DNA of 64,000 bases, from NCBI GenBank assembly GCA_019739215.1, contig JAHHDR010000035.1, positions 248,001 to 312,000 on the forward strand, read 5' to 3'. The translations under genes were made by a program, and so were the position numbers. Under the pieces are notes generated by a model. It did not search any database, was not told the origin of the DNA, and was given only the letters and a program-made list of their open reading frames with translations. Shown here in pieces: positions 54,486 through 62,487 of the stretch; within the stretch, counting starts at the first letter, position 1, and each line of letters begins with the position of its first letter. This stretch comes from Rhizobium sp. Lineage in GTDB: Bacteria > Pseudomonadota > Alphaproteobacteria > Rhizobiales > Rhizobiaceae.

Positions 54486-54970
54486 TGCTCACCTCCCTTG
54501 TTGCGCATTCCGGCGAGGAAGTGGACCACGTCCTCGCGCTTTGCAGATCCCTCACCGCCGAATGCACGGCCAATACGGCGCGATTGCGGCCTTGCGAGGT
54601 CCAGCGCCAGCTCCCGGCCCGCGCCCGTGGGGTAGAGATGGCGCTGGCGTCGATCCTCGGTTCCCTCGACCTGTGCAACATAACCTGAGTCGATCAATTG
54701 TTTCAGGACCCTGGCGAGCGATTGCTTGGTGATCCCCAGCGTGTCCAGCAGGTCGGCAACCGTCATGCCGGGATTGCGGTTGACGAAATGCAGGACCCGG
54801 TGATGGGCGCGGCCGAATTCCTTCTTTTCGAGAATCGCATCGGGATCGGAGATGAAGTCGCGATAGGCGAAGAACAGCAGTTCGATGATCTCGAAATCGA
54901 TGGCGCCATCGCCGGTCATCGGTGCCCGCACGATATCGAGGTCTCTGCCGTTTTTCACCCTCTTGTCCAT
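54482..54970 (-). CDS. MarR-family transcriptional regulator
   Basis: A 162-residue winged-helix regulator. The DNA-binding part is NPGMTVADLLDTLGITKQSLARVLKQLIDSGYV and the wing is EGTEDRRQRHLYPT. It leads an operon with the response regulator and kinase (four-base overlaps), so it may control them or integrate with their pathway. I start at the ATG at 54970; an upstream in-frame ATG at 55024 lies inside the likely promoter of ilvE. Confidence 0.88.
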   Translation of the reverse strand: MDKRVKNGRDLDIVRAPMTGDGAIDFEIIELLFFAYRDFISDPDAILEKKEFGRAHHRVLHFVNRNPGMTVADLLDTLGITKQSLARVLKQLIDSGYVAQVEGTEDRRQRHLYPTGAGRELALDLARPQSRRIGRAFGGEGSAKREDVVHFLAGMRNKGGEQ

Positions 54971-55017
54971 AGCACTCACAATTCCGTCGCACGGCCTGCC
55001 GCGATACGTCAGCTTCA

Positions 55018-55046
55018 TTGACATAAAATCAGCCCACTGATAGCCT
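55018..55046 (+). promoter_or_regulatory. Candidate sigma-70-type promoter for ilvE
   Basis: A -35 box TTGACA at 55018-55023 and a -10-like TAGCCT at 55041-55046 are separated by 17 bases. The -35 is perfect and the -10 is weak. It would give a leader of about 155 bases before ilvE containing CCCACT repeats. Confidence 0.4.
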
Positions 55047-55207
55047 AAAACCCACTTGGAGGACAGAGACGATCACCGGGAAATCCCACTGGTCGCGGCT
55101 GCTTCCTCAAGCCCTGTCCCTCGCTTCGACATCTTTCGTGGACCGCGGACGGGAAATCAAACCCACTGAACAATGACGCTTTGGACGGCGCCGCGGAGAT
55201 TTCGACT

Positions 55208-56098
55208 ATGGCAGTTCCTTTCGACCAGCTTGAGGGCCAGATCTGGATGAACGGTGAGTTCATCCCGTGGAAGGACGCCAAGATCCACGTGCTGACTCAT
55301 GGGCTGCATTATGCCAGCGCCGTTTTCGAAGGCGAGCGGGCCTATGGCGGCCGCGTGTTCAAGCTGACCGAGCATAACCAGCGCCTGCACGATTCCGCCA
55401 AGATCATGGGCTTCAAGATCCCCTATACGGTGGCCGAGCTCGATGCGGCGACAGTCGAACTGCTCAAGCGCCAGGGCTTTTCCGACGCCTATGTCCGGCC
55501 GATCGCCTGGCGCGGCTCTGAAATGATGGGCGTTTCGGCGCAGAACAACACGATCAATGTCGCGATCGCCATCTGGCAGTGGGGCAGCTATTTCAATCCG
55601 GCGGAAAAGCTCAAGGGCATCAAGCTCGACATGGCCGAGTATCGCCGCCCGGATCCGATGACGGCGCCGTCGCGCGCCAAGGCGGCCGGCCTCTACATGA
55701 TCTGCACGATCTCCAAGCACGCCGCGGAAGCCAAGGGCTATGCCGATGCGATGATGCTCGACTATCGCGGCCGCGTGGCGGAAGCGACTGGCGCCAACAT
55801 CTTCTTCGTCAAGGATGGCGTGATCCACACGCCGGATCCGGACTGCTTCCTCAACGGCATCACCCGCCAGACCGTGATCGAACTTGCCAAGCGCCGCGGC
55901 ATTGAGGTGGTCGAACGGGCGATCATGCCGGAGGAACTCAGCGATTTCACCGAATGCTTCCTGACCGGCTCGGCCGCGGAAGTGACGCCGGTCTCTGAGA
56001 TCGGCCCATACCGCTTTACGCCGTCGACGATCTGCGAGACGCTGATGAACGACTACGTTAAGGAAGTGTACCCTGCCGCGGCGCAAGCGGCAGAGTGA
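55208..56098 (+). CDS. ilvE: Branched-chain amino acid aminotransferase
   Basis: A 296-residue fold-type IV PLP enzyme that transaminates leucine, isoleucine and valine. The PLP lysine is K158 in PSRAKAAGLY, and EATGANIFFV and LTGSAAEVTPV form the cofactor and carboxylate sites. The ATG at 55208 gives the conserved MAVPFDQLEG; nine more upstream codons are open but begin with a poor start. It is divergent from the MarR operon and ended by a strong terminator. Confidence 0.95.
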   Translation: MAVPFDQLEGQIWMNGEFIPWKDAKIHVLTHGLHYASAVFEGERAYGGRVFKLTEHNQRLHDSAKIMGFKIPYTVAELDAATVELLKRQGFSDAYVRPIAWRGSEMMGVSAQNNTINVAIAIWQWGSYFNPAEKLKGIKLDMAEYRRPDPMTAPSRAKAAGLYMICTISKHAAEAKGYADAMMLDYRGRVAEATGANIFFVKDGVIHTPDPDCFLNGITRQTVIELAKRRGIEVVERAIMPEELSDFTECFLTGSAAEVTPVSEIGPYRFTPSTICETLMNDYVKEVYPAAAQAAE

Positions 56099-56118
56099 TC
56101 TTTTCGCCACATGGCGTG

Positions 56119-56142
56119 AAAAGCGGCCTCCGGGCCGCTTTT
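56119..56142 (+). terminator. Rho-independent terminator of ilvE
   Basis: Perfect 10-bp stem AAAAGCGGCC (56119-56128) and GGCCGCTTTT (56133-56142) closed by a TCCG tetraloop, beginning 20 bases after the ilvE stop. Confidence 0.9.
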
Positions 56143-56324
56143 CTGTCTGAAGGACGGCGGCGACGGCTGGCCGCCGATAAACCGGAAAATCAGGGGCTAT
56201 TGTAACAGGCGAGCGGTCAATCCGACGTTCGGCTGAAACATATCCGACATTATATGGCGGTCATCAGACGACTGACAGCCCGGCTTCCCTTCTCCCCGTC
56301 ATTTTTGTTGGATCGGCGAGGAAA

Positions 56325-56342
56325 CTGTAACTTCGGTTACAG
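56325..56342. promoter_or_regulatory. Perfect 7-bp palindrome with TTCG loop
   Basis: CTGTAAC and GTTACAG flank TTCG. As RNA this is a very stable UUCG-capped hairpin; as DNA it is a dyad of the size used by TetR- or MarR-type regulators. It lies 74 bases upstream of the small ORF at 56416 and has no T run, so it is not a terminator. Its role is unknown. Confidence 0.4.
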
Positions 56343-56415
56343 CATTTGTGAACAAACCGGACGATAGGAACGTCAAGTTTGCAACGGCGATCAGCCGATC
56401 CAAGAGGGACTTCCG

Positions 56416-56574
56416 ATGACTACCATCGCTCAAGACAATCCAGTCGCCAAGCAGCTTCGCCCGCTCGTGATGCTGGTTGCAGCCTTCAGCCTTTCCGTGG
56501 CTGCCCTGCTGGTCACGACTGCAAGCCTCGGTGCCTCGCCGATCAATTCGATGGACGTCGCGAGCATCCAGTAG
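56416..56574 (+). CDS. Small single-helix membrane peptide of unknown function
   Basis: A 52-residue ORF starting MTTIAQDNPVAKQLRPLV. It has one hydrophobic helix (LVMLVAAFSLSVAALLVTTASLG, residues 17-39) and ends in NSMDVASIQ. GAGGG lies seven bases before the ATG. A basic residue pair before the helix and a polar end fit an anchored inner-membrane peptide or a cleavable signal. I do not recognise it. The long upstream region with a palindrome suggests regulated expression. Confidence 0.5.
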   Translation: MTTIAQDNPVAKQLRPLVMLVAAFSLSVAALLVTTASLGASPINSMDVASIQ

Positions 56575-56610
56575 ACTTTGCGTCGCCCATTCAGTTTGCC
56601 CGATGCCGGC

Positions 56611-56973
56611 TTACGTCGTCGGCATTTTGTCGAGAAATCCAACGACCCGATCGATTCGGCCGTTCCTGGTCTCGATGATGTCGCTGCCTTCGAGCACGGT
56701 GTCCCGGCCTTCCGGACCCAGACCCCAGGCGAAGCGGACATAGTCGGCATGACCATCCGGCCGGTTGATCAGTCTGAAAACGAACCCCGGAAAGCGGTCA
56801 TGGATGGCGCCGATGGTGCCCGACAGTTCCGTCGCATTCGATGCGGACATCAGTGGATCGACATAGTGCGGCGTCTCGCTCCAATGGCGGGCAATGAGCA
56901 CGGCGCGTTTTTCGCCATCGGTCTCGTTCCAGGTTGCGATATATTTGGCAGCGATGTCGCTGGCGTCGGTCAT
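56611..56973 (-). CDS. SnoaL-like / NTF2-fold protein
   Basis: A 120-residue NTF2-like cone-fold protein. It opens with DIAAKYIATWNETDGEKRAVLIA and includes HWSETPHYVDPLMSA and FRLINRPDGHADYVRFAWGLG, ending in a dimer strand DIIETRNGRIDRVVGFLDK. Members include small-molecule isomerases and binding proteins; the function of this one is unknown. It is convergent with the small membrane-peptide gene. Confidence 0.85.
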   Translation of the reverse strand: MTDASDIAAKYIATWNETDGEKRAVLIARHWSETPHYVDPLMSASNATELSGTIGAIHDRFPGFVFRLINRPDGHADYVRFAWGLGPEGRDTVLEGSDIIETRNGRIDRVVGFLDKMPTT

Positions 56974-57108
56974 CTCGGTTTCCCTTCATTTGGTTGACCC
57001 GGCCAGCATCGCCGGGAGAGGGAATGACCTCAATTACCTTCCGGGTAATGACAAAGCGCCGCTGCCGACCTATATCGGCCTGACATCAAAGCTCGATCAG
57101 GACCGACA

Positions 57109-57762
57109 ATGGCCAAGCTACAAGCCGGGATCATTCCCGTGACGCCTTTCCAGCAGAACTGCACGGTGCTGTTCGATCCCGACACGATGGAAGGCGTGAT
57201 CGTCGATCCCGGCGGCGACGTCGAGGATGTGATCCTGCCGACGATCAGGCAGAACGACCTGAAGCTCAAGGAAATCTGGCTGACCCATGGCCATCTCGAT
57301 CACGCGGGTGGCGCGCTCGAGCTCAAGGAGGCGCTCGGCATTCCCGTCGTCGGGCCGCACAAGGACGACCTGCCGCTGTTGCAGAGCATGGAAGCGAGCG
57401 CGGCGCGGTTCGGCGCGTCCGAAATGAAGGTCCGCAACATGGTGCCGGATCGCTTCTTGGAGGAGGGCGAGACGGTGTCCTTTGGCGACCATGTGTTCGA
57501 GGTCTACCACACGCCGGGCCATGCGCCAGGGCATGTGATCTTCGTCAATCGCGCGCAGAACTTCGCCCATCTCGGCGATGTTCTGTTCAGCGGTTCGATC
57601 GGACGCACTGATCTTCCGGGCGGCGATCACGAGACGCTGCTGGAATCGATCCGCACCAAGGTCCTGCCGCTGGGCGACGACGTGGGCTTCATCTGCGGCC
57701 ATGGACCCGGTAGCCGCATCGGAGACGAGCGGCGGTCCAATCCGTTTCTCCGCGGGATCTGA
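57109..57762 (+). CDS. MBL-fold metallo-hydrolase (hydroxyacylglutathione hydrolase-like)
   Basis: A 217-residue metallo-beta-lactamase-fold hydrolase. The dinuclear metal motif THGHLDHAGG is complete. It is followed by HTPGHAPGHVIF, GDVLFSGSIGRTDLPGGDHETLL and the C-terminal CGHGPGSRIGDERRSNPFL. It is closest to glyoxalase-II-like thioesterases of the YcbL type. It acts in the cytoplasm. The start at 57109 gives the family N-terminus AKLQAGIIPVTPFQQNC. Confidence 0.92.
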   Translation: MAKLQAGIIPVTPFQQNCTVLFDPDTMEGVIVDPGGDVEDVILPTIRQNDLKLKEIWLTHGHLDHAGGALELKEALGIPVVGPHKDDLPLLQSMEASAARFGASEMKVRNMVPDRFLEEGETVSFGDHVFEVYHTPGHAPGHVIFVNRAQNFAHLGDVLFSGSIGRTDLPGGDHETLLESIRTKVLPLGDDVGFICGHGPGSRIGDERRSNPFLRGI

Positions 57763-57766
57763 ACGG

Positions 57767-57793
57767 AAAAAGCCGGGGCGATCCCCGGCTTCG
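57767..57793 (-). terminator. Terminator between the MBL hydrolase and BA14K genes
   Basis: Perfect 9-bp stem AAGCCGGGG (57770-57778) and CCCCGGCTT (57783-57791) with a CGAT loop. On the minus strand it runs into TTTTTCC, so it best serves the BA14K gene, but its symmetry allows use in both directions. Confidence 0.8.
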
Positions 57794-57816
57794 AACTTTG
57801 CACCCGGACGACCTGA

Positions 57817-58473
57817 TCAGCCGGCCTTGCAGAAGTGGCGCTTCTGGTCATAGCCGAGATAGGTGCCGTTCTGCGGGTTGAAGGACGAGAAGCGTCCGGT
57901 GCACCACTCCCGCCATTCCTTGCTCCAGGGTTTCAGTTCGGTCGCTGCGGCGGCCTCGCGGATCACCTTCTTCTTCGGAGCCGCAATTTTCTGCTCGCGC
58001 TCCACTCTCGGCTCGGGGCGTTCGGGGAAATACCCGTCCTGGGATTCGACGCGGCTCTGCTCGTCATAGGTCTCGAGATCGCCATCCTCGTAGACGGGCG
58101 TGGCGTATTCTTCGGCGTCCGGGACATCGTCGCGATAGGCGAGGCCGTCGAAATCTTCATCCGGAGCGGCATAGGTGCCCTCGTCATAGATCTCGCGGTC
58201 ATATGTCTCCCTGTCGTAGATCGGGTCCTGATGCACGATCACGGGATCGTCGCGATAGATGACCCGCGGCCTTGTCGCGATGACGGCGCCGGCGACGATG
58301 CCGGCGGTAACGCCGGTGACCACGACGCGCTTCTTCCATGGCTTGACGACATGGTGGCGGCCGGAATGGTGCTTGCGCCAGTTGCGCTCACCGGCCGAAG
58401 CGAATTCGACGGTGGTTGCTGCTGCGGCGAGTGCTGCGATGGAGAGTATGACGGCCTTGGCAATCCGGTTCAT
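57817..58473 (-). CDS. BA14K family envelope protein
   Basis: A 218-residue exported protein. A signal peptide (AVILSIAALAAAATTVEFASA) and a second hydrophobic stretch (VVVTGVTAGIVAGAVIATR) precede a long tyrosine/aspartate-rich low-complexity middle (YDRETYDREIYDEGTYA). The C-terminal signature WREWCTGRFSSFNPQNGTY with the closing HFC places it in the BA14K family, first known as a Brucella immunoreactive antigen with lectin-like activity. The middle is longer than in the short family members. Confidence 0.85.
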   Translation of the reverse strand: MNRIAKAVILSIAALAAAATTVEFASAGERNWRKHHSGRHHVVKPWKKRVVVTGVTAGIVAGAVIATRPRVIYRDDPVIVHQDPIYDRETYDREIYDEGTYAAPDEDFDGLAYRDDVPDAEEYATPVYEDGDLETYDEQSRVESQDGYFPERPEPRVEREQKIAAPKKKVIREAAAATELKPWSKEWREWCTGRFSSFNPQNGTYLGYDQKRHFCKAG

Positions 58474-58610
58474 GGACGGCGCTCCCTGCTTGCCTGCCCC
58501 GATCCATCCGGGGCCATGCTTGAGGGGAACGCTATTGCCGCAGCGATGAATGCCGGCTGAATGAAACAGGGCAAGTTTGTGGCGCCGGCCGCAGGGTCCG
58601 TCACAAACGG

Positions 58611-58643
58611 AAAGGGCCGCTGGCCGGCAGGTGCCGGAGCGGC
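58611..58643 (-). terminator. Possible terminator after the cold-shock gene
   Basis: GCCGCT (58616-58621) pairs with AGCGGC (58638-58643) and CCGG pairs within, with a small bulge. The minus-strand tail reads CCTTTCCGTTTG. Imperfect, so only a candidate. Confidence 0.35.
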
Positions 58644-58669
58644 GCGCTTGGCCGAGAGAGCGTCGGTGC

Positions 58670-58885
58670 TTAGCCTGTAACTCTGAGGTTCACGGCCTTC
58701 GGGCCCTTGCCGCGACGATCCGGCTCCGTGTCGAACGTCACCTTCTGATTTTCGGTGAGGCCCGTCAGGCCTGAGGCCTGGACAGCGGTGATGTGGACAA
58801 AAATGTCCGATCCGCCCTTGTCTGGCTTGATGAAGCCGAAGCCTTTGTCGGTATTGAAGAACTTAACGGTGCCAGTTTCGCCCAT
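58670..58885 (-). CDS. Cold-shock protein (CspA family)
   Basis: A 71-residue OB-fold RNA chaperone. RNP1 is KGFGFI and RNP2 is DIFVHI, within the standard GTVKFFNTDKGFGFIKPD context. Such proteins melt RNA secondary structure at low temperature or in stationary phase. No neighbouring gene is co-directional within 180 bases. Confidence 0.95.
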   Translation of the reverse strand: MGETGTVKFFNTDKGFGFIKPDKGGSDIFVHITAVQASGLTGLTENQKVTFDTEPDRRGKGPKAVNLRVTG

Positions 58886-59229
58886 TGCAGTACCATCCCT
58901 TATCCAAGCCGCTCACGCGCGCGGCGTAGTCGTCCAAGCCCTGGCGGGCATGAGCAGGCATATGTCGATAAGGAAAGTCCTGTATATCGTGGCACGATCG
59001 GTTGCCGTCACACGCCACCCGGAGCGTATTGCGCCTCCGGCACGCTGTTCTCTAGGTTCTTCCCGTTGTTCGCAACTGCCCGAACGCAGTTAAGTTGATT
59101 GTTTTGGGACTTCTTGGCAAGCGAAAGTTTCTTTCGGTGCCGAAATTTGTCCCACTGCGGCGCAGAAGGGCAAGTTGCACTATTAGTGAGCAAACATTCG
59201 CCCGAAATCGTCAAGAACATTACAGAAAT
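58886..59229. other. Gap of 344 bases upstream of the cold-shock gene
   Basis: Spacer between the start of the cold-shock gene and the end of the EamA transporter gene, both on the minus strand. It probably contains the cold-shock promoter and a long 5' leader, as is usual for cspA genes. It is less GC-rich than the surroundings. I see no convincing ORF, terminator or RNA gene; an open frame at 59099-59314 lacks a ribosome binding site and runs into the transporter gene. Confidence 0.3.
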
Positions 59230-60117
59230 TCAAGCGGATCTACGCTTCTTTGTAAGTTCCGGTACGATTTCCACCAGCAACATTGCCAGGAAGATGAGGG
59301 CGCAACCGAAGTAGCCCAGTAGAGCGATGCGCTCGCCGAGTATGACGGCGCCGAAGAAGGCGCCGAACAGGGATTCACTGGCAAGGAAGATCGCCGCCTG
59401 CGGTGCGGTCGTCCAGCGCTGCCCGACCACCTGCAGCGTGTAAGCAATGCCGGAAGACACGATGCCGGAATAGAGGAGGTGGGGCGCGGCCTCGACGATG
59501 CCGTTCCAGGAGATCGGCTCGACGGCAATGGCAATGGCCAGCGCGGCCGCCCCCGTTACCAGGAACTGCACGGCGGACAGGGTCAGGGGCCGATCGCTGC
59601 CCGACATGAAAATGCCGACCAGCAGCACCTGCGTGCCGAAGCAGACGGCACAAAGGATCATCCAGAAATCGCCGACGACGAGGGTGGAGAGCGTGCCGCC
59701 CGCAAGGTAGAAAATACCCGTCAGCGCCATCAGCGCGGCCGGCCAGACGACCCAGTGCGGCAGCCGGCGCAGGACAACGACGCTCAGCACCGGCACGATG
59801 ATGACGTAGAGCCCGGTCAGGAAACTCGCATTGGTCACCGTCGTCGTCAGCATGCCGATCTGCTGGGTGATGGCGCCGGCAAGCAAGGCAACGCCACACA
59901 GCCCGTAGGCCATGATCGCCCGACGATTGAGCGGTGTCTTGGCCCGTCCGTTTTCCCGCAAGGCGAAAGGAAGCACGACCAGAAAGCCGATCATGAAGCG
60001 GATGCCGACGAACCACAGCGGCCCCATGCTGTTCATGGCCAGGTTCTGGCTGACGAAGGCGGCGCCCCAGATTGCGGCGGTCAGCAACAGAATAAGATTG
60101 GCCTGGATGCGCGTCAT
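59230..60117 (-). CDS. EamA/DMT-family transporter
   Basis: A 295-residue drug/metabolite transporter with ten predicted helices in two EamA repeats. It opens LILLLTAAIWGAAFVSQNLA, and the second half contains GIVSSGIAYTLQVVGQRWT and AIFLASESLFGAFFGAVILGE. The direction is usually export of amino acids or metabolites; the substrate is not predictable. The start is the ATG at 60117. It diverges from the DUF1176-like gene. Confidence 0.9.
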   Translation of the reverse strand: MTRIQANLILLLTAAIWGAAFVSQNLAMNSMGPLWFVGIRFMIGFLVVLPFALRENGRAKTPLNRRAIMAYGLCGVALLAGAITQQIGMLTTTVTNASFLTGLYVIIVPVLSVVVLRRLPHWVVWPAALMALTGIFYLAGGTLSTLVVGDFWMILCAVCFGTQVLLVGIFMSGSDRPLTLSAVQFLVTGAAALAIAIAVEPISWNGIVEAAPHLLYSGIVSSGIAYTLQVVGQRWTTAPQAAIFLASESLFGAFFGAVILGERIALLGYFGCALIFLAMLLVEIVPELTKKRRSA

Positions 60118-60218
60118 TGTCGTCGGTGCTATCAATCGAGAGAAACAGGGAACTTAGCGCATAGGGCCTGAATGGGCACTTGGCAATTGTTCTGCCGTAT
60201 AATTGTGAGGGAAAGGCT

Positions 60219-61273
60219 ATGAGGGGTCGGATAATCATCACGGGCGCGGCGTTGTTCGGCGCGCTGGGGGCGGGCACGTCTGCGCAGGCCTGGACGAGCA
60301 AGCAGTTCCGGGACTGGACGGTGGAATGCTCCAATGGACTGACCTGCGACATGAGCTATTCCGACTGGAGCGCCAAGGGACTGCAATCCGTCGGCTTTCA
60401 GCGAAAGGGCGCGCCGGGCGCCGGCGGTCGTGCTGAAGTTGCGCGCGGCGCCGGATTTCTCGCCCGACGCAGACCCCGGTATCACCTACCGCTTTTCGGT
60501 GGATGGCAAGGAACTGTTCGTGCTCGCGGCGGCCCGATTTCAAGCCCGATCAGTTCGGCACCGCCTACCTCCATGCGGATCATGCCCAAGTGACGGCTCT
60601 GCTCGACGCCATGGAGGCCGGGCGAAGCGCGGAGGTGATTGCTATCGGTGCGGCGGGGCGCCACGTGCTGCCGGTCAAGCTGAGCGGCGTCAAGGCCGCC
60701 ATGCTGCATGTCGATGAGGTGCAGGGACGACTGGGGCGCACCGATGCGCTGGAGGCCAAGGGAGAGGTCGAACCGCCGGCCGGCGTCCCCGCCAGGGACA
60801 TCCTGGCCCTGGAGGACATGCCGGAAATCGTGCGCAAGGACTTCACCGATTCCGGTGGTGCCTGCTCTGACATCGAACCGGACACGATCGGCCAGTTCCA
60901 GGGTTTCGACGTGAGCGTCGGCACCATGCGCCTGATCGGCGTACCTTGCGGAAGTGGCGGCGCCTACAACCAGCCCTACGCGCTCTATGCAGCTTATGAC
61001 GTGATCGTCGAGCGCATATCGTTTCCCTACATCGACCGGGGCGCGCCGACGACGATGAACACGGCGATGAATGTCGATCTCAATCCCATTGCCCGCAGCC
61101 TGACCGCCTTCTTTCGCGGACGCGGCATCGGCGATTGCGGCGAATATATCCGCTGGCGGCTCGACGACGCCGGCAACAGGCTGAAACTGGCGGAAATCCG
61201 CATGAAGGGAGAGTGCGACGAGAAGGGCAGCGACCCGACGGCCTTCCCGCTGGTCTGGAAGGCTGGCGACTGA
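60219..61273 (+). CDS. Exported DUF1176-like protein (two frameshifts)
   Basis: A 350-residue protein after removing two extra bases, near 60423-60426 and in CCC at 60533-60535. It has a signal peptide (ITGAALFGALGAGTSAQA), then WTSKQFRDWTVECSNGLTC, FSPDADPGITYRFSVDGKEL, FKPDQFGTAYLH and a C-terminal domain with GDCGEYIRWRLDD. The layout (DWTVxC N-terminus, GECGxxxxW C-terminus) is that of DUF1176 secreted proteins of unknown function. As sequenced it is in three frames; sequencing error is the likeliest reason. GAGGGAAAGG precedes the ATG. Confidence 0.75.
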
Positions 61274-61294
61274 TTTCGTGCGCCGCTTCCGCTT

Positions 61295-62431
61295 TTATGA
61301 GGCGTCGCCGGCCCGGCTTATCCGCAGGATCCGTCCCTCGGGGGAATCGGTGGTGACGAGCAATGCGCCGTCCGGTGCGACGACAATGTCGCGCAGGCGG
61401 CCGTAGTCCTTCTTCAGGAAACGTTCCTCTTCGCCGACCCGCCCGTCGCCGTCGCGCTCGAGCCGCGACAGGAGGCCGAATTTGAGCGAGGTGATAATGA
61501 CGTCGTCCTTCCATTCCGGAAACATCTTGCCGCGATAGACGACGAGCGCGCCTGGGGCGATCGACGGGTCCCAGTAGAAGGCCGGCTGCTCGAGGCCCGG
61601 GGCATCGCTGCCGGCGCCGATTTTTCGACCATTGTAATTCTTGCCGTAAGTTATCGTCGCCCAGCCGTAGTTCAGGCCCGCCTTCGGCAGGTTGATCTCG
61701 TCGCCGCCCTTCGCGCCGTGTTCGGCGGTTATCATACCTGACGTGACGGGGTCGAAGACGAGACCCTGGGCGTTGCGATGGCCTTTGGAGAAGATTTCGG
61801 GCAGGGCGTTGCGGCCGTCGGCGAACGGGTTGTCGTCGGGAACCGACCCATCGGTGTTGATGCGGATGATGCTGGCGGCGTGATCCATGAAATCCTGGCC
61901 ACGCTTCATGTCGCCGCGGTCGCCGATGGCAAAATAGAGCGTCCCGTCCGTGCCGAAGGCAATGCGCGCGCCGAAATGCCGGTTCGTCCTGCCGGTCTTC
62001 TTCATCCTGAAAATGGTCTCGACATCGGTCAGGCTGCGTTCGTCGGCTGAGAGCCTTGCCTTGATGACGCCTGTCCCGGAGCCGCCGCCATAGGCCAGTG
62101 CGGCGGTCATGTAGATCGTGCGGTCCTCAGCGAAATCCGGGCTGAGCGCCACGTCGAGCAATCCGCCCTGGCCCCTGGCGGCAACCTCGGGCACGCCGTC
62201 GATCGGGTCCAGCAACCTTCCGTCCCTGACGATGCGGAGTCGTCCGGCGCGCTCGGTGACGAGATAGGCGCCATCGGGCAGCACTTCGACCGCCCAGGGA
62301 AATTTCAGGCCCGAGGCGACGACGTCCACCTTGATCTTGACCCGATCGGTCGAAAACTCGTCCGCCAGGGCCGTGCCGGCGGCAAGGATGGCGGCGAGTG
62401 CGGGAACTATCAGGCGGCTGAGCGTCGGCAT
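61295..62431 (-). CDS. PQQ-dependent sugar dehydrogenase, copy 1
   Basis: A 378-residue periplasmic six-bladed beta-propeller of the soluble aldose dehydrogenase (Asd/GSDH) family. A signal peptide (ALAAILAAGTALA) is followed by LKFPWAVEVLPDGAYLVTERAG, GQGGLLDVALSPDF, EHGAKGGDEINLPKAGLNYGW and the last blade. The cofactor is inferred from the family. It lies 56 bases after copy 2 on the same strand. The start at 62431 is chosen because AGGAG lies eight bases upstream; two further in-frame ATGs precede it. Confidence 0.9.
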   Translation of the reverse strand: MPTLSRLIVPALAAILAAGTALADEFSTDRVKIKVDVVASGLKFPWAVEVLPDGAYLVTERAGRLRIVRDGRLLDPIDGVPEVAARGQGGLLDVALSPDFAEDRTIYMTAALAYGGGSGTGVIKARLSADERSLTDVETIFRMKKTGRTNRHFGARIAFGTDGTLYFAIGDRGDMKRGQDFMDHAASIIRINTDGSVPDDNPFADGRNALPEIFSKGHRNAQGLVFDPVTSGMITAEHGAKGGDEINLPKAGLNYGWATITYGKNYNGRKIGAGSDAPGLEQPAFYWDPSIAPGALVVYRGKMFPEWKDDVIITSLKFGLLSRLERDGDGRVGEEERFLKKDYGRLRDIVVAPDGALLVTTDSPEGRILRISRAGDAS

Positions 62432-62487
62432 GGTCATTCTCCTCATTCTGGCCGGAGAGTGTCCCAGCCAAGTGAGGCCATAACGCG

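Larger units (their letters stand above)
56099..56415. other. Gap of 317 bases between ilvE and a small membrane-peptide gene
   Basis: The gap holds the ilvE terminator (56119-56142) and a perfect hairpin or palindrome CTGTAAC-TTCG-GTTACAG (56325-56342). A further TGTAACA at 56200-56206 shares the TGTAAC core. The latter features probably control the small ORF at 56416. No RNA gene is recognised. Confidence 0.4.

Noticed and set aside
56367..56395. GGAAC motif suggesting an EcfG general-stress promoter
   Set aside because: No CGTT-type -10 element occurs at the required 16-17 bases, so the promoter is incomplete.
59099..59314. 71-codon frame on the plus strand near the cold-shock gene
   Set aside because: No ribosome binding site, overlaps the end of the EamA transporter gene, and the composition matches non-coding DNA.
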